Notes under the pieces: generated by a model
Seen by the model: only the letters and a program-made list of their open reading frames with translations
Databases searched by the model: none
What the model was told of the DNA's origin: nothing
Origin: Gautieria morchelliformis
Lineage: Eukaryota > Basidiomycota > Agaricomycetes > Gomphales > Gomphaceae
DNA: 64,000 nt
Direction of reading: 5' to 3'
NCBI GenBank assembly: GCA_015179125.1
Contig: WHVA01000200.1
Coordinates: 62,001 to 126,000, forward strand
Translations under genes and position numbers: made by a program
Shown here: one piece after another, positions 59,340 to 64,000 of the stretch
Layout of the letters: every line of letters begins with the position of its first letter
Position numbering within the stretch: the first letter of the stretch is position 1

Positions 59340-60330
59340 GGCTGCGAGTGAAAGGCGAAACATTACATTATTGTGCATGTTATGAAGAGCTATTGGGCTA
59401 AGCTTGTGTTGGGCCATTGCCTGGGCAACTTGCTCTATAGTCAATCCTTCATCGCCGCACACATAGGACGCATAAATTGTGGCAAGCATTTGCTTGATGT
59501 CTGCTGGTCGAAGTTGGTATACGTCCCTAGTGTCTGCATGCAGCAAAAGTGTGAGAGCGATGATAACTACCCAGAAGCCACAAGTGCTTGAATCGTCCTG
59601 GAGATGTGTAGGGAATGAGACATAAGGAGTATCGAGCGGAATCTGCCATATCTCAATGTCAAGAGGGTTCTCAACATGGTTAATGGCATGGGCTTACAGG
59701 TGGTGTGCCGGCCGGCAGAAGGTAATTATGGATCACCCACTGATCTACAATGGTGGAGTGGCCCTGCATATCTGCTGTTGGGTTGTAACGTGTGCATGCA
59801 TTACGAGGGGTGCTGCCAAGTGAATGGTAGAATAAGGTCCAGTGATTTTGATGGAGATCCATAAACATGATGTACGTAAATGGAGTTCGTTCATGCTGTT
59901 CAAGCAGCGACTGACAAAAGGGGGGTTTCTGACCAAGGAGTTAGACATCACACATGAAGCTTATGGGTGTGAAAACTATACCGTGCCACCGCTCAATGCT
60001 TCTGCGAAGCTAGTGGACATTCCAGGAGAAATGCAGAACCACGTGTGGAGTCCACATGCTGTGCTGAGTGAGTTGAACATTTCAACAAACACCATCATCT
60101 CCTCAATTCTGAGCCAGTATTCCGGGTTGTCCCACCGCGAGCAGTCAGCAGACCAAATTGCTAGGTCTTCGGCAGTAAGATCATCAAGGAGATGTCTGGG
60201 TTCAACATCAGGACTCAATCGGACAAGTTGACTCAAAAGGGGTTTGGTGCTTGAGCCTGCAATAGACTCATCAGGTATCCCATCAAGAGGACCAGCAACT
60301 CCCAGCATGAACTGTCCAGGAGGTTGGCCT
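59340..60330 (-). other. Ulp1/C48-like protease module 1 (Asp replaced by Asn)
   Basis: Upstream in the same gene. LTAEDLAIWSADCSRW and RIEEMMVFVEMFNSL resemble the N-terminal lobe. QNHWTLFYHSL supplies the His, RYNPTADMQG stands where Ulp1 has Tyr-Asp, and HLQDDSSTCGFWVVI gives Gln and Cys. The expected Asp codon is AAC (Asn), so activity may be reduced or lost. Confidence 0.62.
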
Positions 60331-60904
60331 AGCACCTTGCGCCTAGCCAGGTGTTTCCAATGCAGGTGTGTCTGTCATAACACTGTTCATCAAACGTTTG
60401 GTTGGCTTTCTACCGGGCTTTCTGCTGAATTGCGGAACTGCGCGTCGTTTCGTTGGAGATCGCCATGGCTGCATGGGGACCACTGGGGTTGGCTGTCCAT
60501 GGGCAGAAATAGGAGTAGAAATAACTACATAATTTATAAATATCATGCATGCCAGGTCAATTGATGCTCACATTGATTTTTCGGAGCTGGTGAACCACCA
60601 TCAAGCTCGGCCAACACAACAGGCTCTGTTGAACTTGATGATTGAGGGTCTTCATCAACAACGGTGTATGTAGCCTGGTGTGCGTACACCTTCTTCAGGC
60701 ATTGATCGATCTCGGCATCCCAGACTTTATCAGATCGCTGATGTGTCTGAGGACGTTTCCCTTTGTCCTGCGTGAGTGGTAGGCGTTTTTGATTGCTAGT
60801 TTCGAGCGCTGCATTTATTTAGCTGTGTGACTGATATCGAATGTAAACAGTGTACTGCACCTTTCCATTCAGAAGCCGGTCCATTTGACACTTGCAATTT
60901 ACCA

Positions 60905-60965
60905 GCTAGAAGGTGAGCGCCATACTTCCCTGTTTGAACCCATGCGTCACATGTACAGCTTGGTG
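60905..60965 (-). other. SWIM zinc finger of the transposase, one ligand missing
   Basis: SCTCDAWVQTGKYGAHLLAG fits the SWIM pattern CxC...CxH except that the third Cys position is Gly (codon GGC, plus-strand 60919-60921). One base change from TGC would explain it. Confidence 0.65.
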
Positions 60966-63900
60966 CAAGAATGTCAACATTAAAAGCCCCTGGCGTTTTG
61001 GAATCCCTGGTGAACGGACCTGGGCATGCAGAGTACTAGCATTCCCACTCACGGTAATGCCAAAACTTGAAAACGGCCATGTGATCCTACCTGATGCACG
61101 AGACCGGTATCCCACAGTTGATGAGCTTCATAGTTTAATTGCACAAGGTCGCGAGGCTCATTCCGAGGGGTAGAGGCCCAGAATCTGTAGTAAGGAAAGA
61201 ATTCATTCAGAATAATCCCAGCTAAACGATTGATCCTTCCAGAAAACATGGCAGAGACATATGCTATCATATTCACTCGAACTCACCGTTTATTCTTGCG
61301 GTTGTCCAGAAATACCGAGTCAAAAACACGAAAACCTCGTTCAATCCAGTTATTCACATTCCATGTGCCGTCACGAGTCTGTCCAGCGGGGAGCCCAATA
61401 TCTGTGAAGTGCTCTGAGTTACCATACCCAGTGAGCATGTTATCCCATCACACATATTTGTTTGATGCCTCACCTATCCACTCCTCTGTGAACCAGTTGT
61501 GGCTGAAGTAGTCACGCACCCATGCCGATTGCTGTGTTCGGACTTGAGCAGTTGACTTTGACATTCCCCGTTTGCGCATGCCCAGCTTCTGAGGGTCATC
61601 TGACTGCGAGCTCTCAGAGTCTGCGCTTGAATCAGAATCAGAAACATGCACGGCCACTTGGTCATCTTGTGACATGATTAACTTGTCAACCTGTTCCAGG
61701 AAAGTGTCCCTTGCACCTGGCCAAGAATCCCAAGTTCGGCAGCGCTGGAGACCACGGAAAAAGATCAGGATTTCATACTTGATCTCCTGCAAAATCCTGG
61801 GACATGTGCTCTTAGGCTTGTCATCGCCGTCCCAACGTAAGATCACCTGTATGACATGAAACTGGCACAGCCGGATATATGTGTCGGGAAATGCTAAATT
61901 TGTGGTCTTTTCAGAGGACAGCCATACGTAGCATACAGATAGTCAACTTACCTTGCTTGATGGCTTTGAGCTCAGACCTACACTTATCAATCATGAACTT
62001 TGGGATGTGCCAGCCTTCCTTGACAATGCCCCTGCAAAGCCTCACGATTTCGGCCCTGTCGGCTTCTCCAGGGTGCTCGATGCTGCTTGTATCTGCCATG
62101 GTACTGTATGAGATTAAGAAAATATGACTATTGGGCCCATATCGTACCTGCGTTAATCTGTTTTGCTCGTCGTCCTACCTTGATCTTGGTAGCTTCCAGG
62201 TACGTGGCTAAGGTCTGCGTGCGCACATTTTCAGACAGTAATACAGATCCTACGTACATCATAGTAGACAAAACGTTGCCATTAGATATAATATGCCATA
62301 GCAATGCACAGTGACTGACCTGGAACGAAGTGTTGATGCTCATTGACCGCAATCAGGAATGTCACGGCTGCACGATTTTCATTTTTATTGTGCCAGCTAA
62401 CCACATCTACCTGAGGAACCCTCAGAACATATGTACAACTTCGCAGGTAGAAGGGATATCGACGGTTTGAATTGCGGCCAAACCATCACGCGTGCCATGG
62501 AGAATTAAATTCTCGAGGGTGAAATTGTCTGCCATAGTGCATGTGAATCGCGACAGACTGTCAGGCTTGTGGGGATTATGAGGGATGAAACTTCGAAATA
62601 GGTAGGTATGATAAATTCGACAGATATATTCATAGACCTACTTGTAAATCTTGTGGGGATTGCGATTCTTGAGAATTACGACGGCAGTGAAAGGATCCTG
62701 ATCCAGACGTACTCGGCGAATGACGGCAGGTAACAACTGTCTGATCTGTTTGGCAGTTGGCCTGCGGAATGCTGGGAAGTTGTCGGTTATGTCAGTTGGG
62801 GCATTTGTTGGTCTGGAAGTGGGCAACGGGTTCCGGTACTGGTTAACTAGCTCTGCAATGGATTGTTTTGTAAGTTTCTTATTGTACTTGCCATAGGTAA
62901 GGCACGTACCACGCATAACCGTTGTAGCCTTGACACCTACCAGCCTCAGCCGTTCAGATACCAGGTTATGCAAATGCCGTGACCAAAGCAAGTTTTTCGG
63001 ATTTGCGTCTTCGTGGGTACCGGATTGCCAAACGGTGACCCGAGTCAAGTCGTCAGCATAAGCCTCAAGCTGCATGATCATATTGTTAGTACTACAATAA
63101 TTAAATCAAAACGAGCCCGTACCATGAGTCTCACTTGACCTGGGCATTGTTTCCAACGGTTTTTGCGTTGCACGAGAGGATTAGAACATTTATCTTCCTG
63201 ATCGGACTCTGTCGCAGAGTCAGATGTGTCTGATACCAAGGCACAGGCTCCTCGGCACTTGTATTCAAACCGGGCAACGACCCTCCTTTGTAAAATGGCT
63301 GCCTCACGTCCCTGGAGTGAAAGTCCAGATGTTTCATTCCAGAACAGGATGAAGGGACGTGCCCTGACATCAACGGGTGTGTCGTTCGGATGTCCAAACC
63401 ACGACTGGTCAACAGACACAGAAGTGGTGGCCCTGTAGGGGTTATAGTCATTGCACTATAATGTCAATCATTTTATTAGTATGCACATATATAATTCCTG
63501 ATAACTTACTTGAGCATCAAACCAATCCGGCAGCTTGGTGGTGAGGACATGACCCACATCCTTCCATACCGGCGCCAGGCGTTGGACGGAGTCCAAGAGA
63601 AGGGGCTTGTTGGATCGGTTTGTACTGAGATCAGGGGGAGGGAGACTGTGAGCTTCAATGAGATACGCACGCCGTCTTGGAGTGATGATGATGTCGGACT
63701 CGGAGTCGTTTGAAGAGGTGATGGAAGCCGTGTGGGGACTCTCTGCAGGGGGGCTGCTAGTAGTATTGAAGATGCGAAGGTTGTCATTCCGGGTTTGCCG
63801 TCCAGGTTTACGGAACTTCTTAGGCGGTCAACTGGGGCGTCGTGTGTTAGGCGGCATGTCGATTTATTGAAGAGAACGTATCGTGCGCTGTTATATAGCT

Positions 63901-64000
63901 GAGGGGCGTCAAAGAACACTGAGAAGTTCAGTATTCACACAGTATATGCTTAAGACAGACAAACCACAAAGTGACATAGTCCACCGAGACATACACAGTG

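Larger units (their letters stand above)
56544..63857 (-). mobile_element. Mutator-like (MULE) transposase gene fused to two Ulp1/C48 protease modules
   Basis: Very large multi-exon gene, read from ATG 63855-63857 to 56544. N-terminus: KKFRKPGRQTRNDN, acidic Ser-rich DNA, then a Cys/His region (VARFEYKCRGAC, WKQCPGQVRLMV, VTVWQSGTHEDANPK) suggesting a WRKY/FLYWCH-like finger. Transposase core: HIPKFMIDKCRSELKAIKQ (second Asp), AFPDTYIRLCQFHVIQVIL (the MULE CxxH block) and WNVNNWIERGFRVFDSVFLD (catalytic Glu region). SWIM finger: APSCTCDAWVQTGKYGAHLL. Protease module 1: QNHWTLFYHSLGSTP, YNPTADMQG, HLQDDSSTCGFWVVII. Module 2: ELSETVINSYFHLY, KKRHWILVAIN, IRIYDSMTP, QQSNITDCGVYLV. C-terminus is basic (NAKRKRSPEG, GRRLRPRK), an NLS. 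TATATAA sits near 63891-63898. An in-frame TGA occurs at codon 10 (63828-63830), so the annotated start may be broken. The first transposase Asp was not located. Confidence 0.75.

Noticed and set aside
63858-64000. Right terminal inverted repeat of the MULE
   Set aside because: I compared this flank with 56100-56543 by eye and found no convincing long inverted match. The true end may be outside the window.

Overview
The window looks like nuclear chromosomal DNA of a filamentous basidiomycete, most likely an Agaricomycete. Most genes are split by many short GT-AG introns of about 45-75 bases. Proteins match fungal families (Zn2-Cys6 regulator, GPI-anchored cupredoxins, mitochondrial bL27, Skp1, Spb4, capping enzyme). 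One gene is a Mutator-like transposase of the type expected in mushroom genomes. I saw no bacterial operon structure, CRISPR array, rRNA or tRNA gene. The species cannot be named from sequence alone.

Layout: 1-5250 holds the end of an FAD monooxygenase, GPI mannosyltransferase 3 and phosphopantetheine adenylyltransferase, all on plus. A 2.5 kb gene-poor stretch follows. At 7829-9716 is a LIM protein. On minus come a Sac2-like phosphoinositide phosphatase (10289-14495) and proteasome subunit beta5 (14624-15859). Next are a proline-rich repeat protein and an F-box-like protein (plus), then a Zn2-Cys6 transcription factor (minus, 18500-21725). From 21726 to 29744 the DNA is repeat-rich, with one unknown gene (25628-27105), a 69-bp minisatellite and a tandem fold-back element. 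An Erf2-type palmitoyltransferase and a short three-exon G-protein gamma subunit follow on plus. Then come a TLC-domain membrane protein and a zinc-finger gene that appears transposon-derived (both minus).

From 39134 to 55151 the genes are dense: two tandem GPI-anchored cupredoxins, a thioredoxin with a CPPC active site, S-adenosylmethionine synthetase, myotubularin phosphatase, the Spb4 helicase, mitochondrial bL27, Skp1 and the mRNA guanylyltransferase. Spacers between housekeeping genes are as short as 46 bases (convergent) and 85 bases (divergent).

The last 7.3 kb (56544-63857, minus) is one large multi-exon gene. It combines a zinc-finger-like N-terminus, a Mutator-like transposase core, a SWIM finger and two successive Ulp1/C48 cysteine protease modules. 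This is the most unusual object in the window. It carries signs of decay: a TGA at codon 10, a missing SWIM cysteine, and Asn in place of the catalytic Asp in the first protease module.

Functionally, most genes are unlinked housekeeping functions (lipid anchors, CoA, proteasome and SCF ubiquitin pathway, ribosome biogenesis, phosphoinositide turnover). I see no biosynthetic cluster. Exon boundaries were inferred by eye from frame continuity and family motifs, so gene ends are firmer than internal splice sites.
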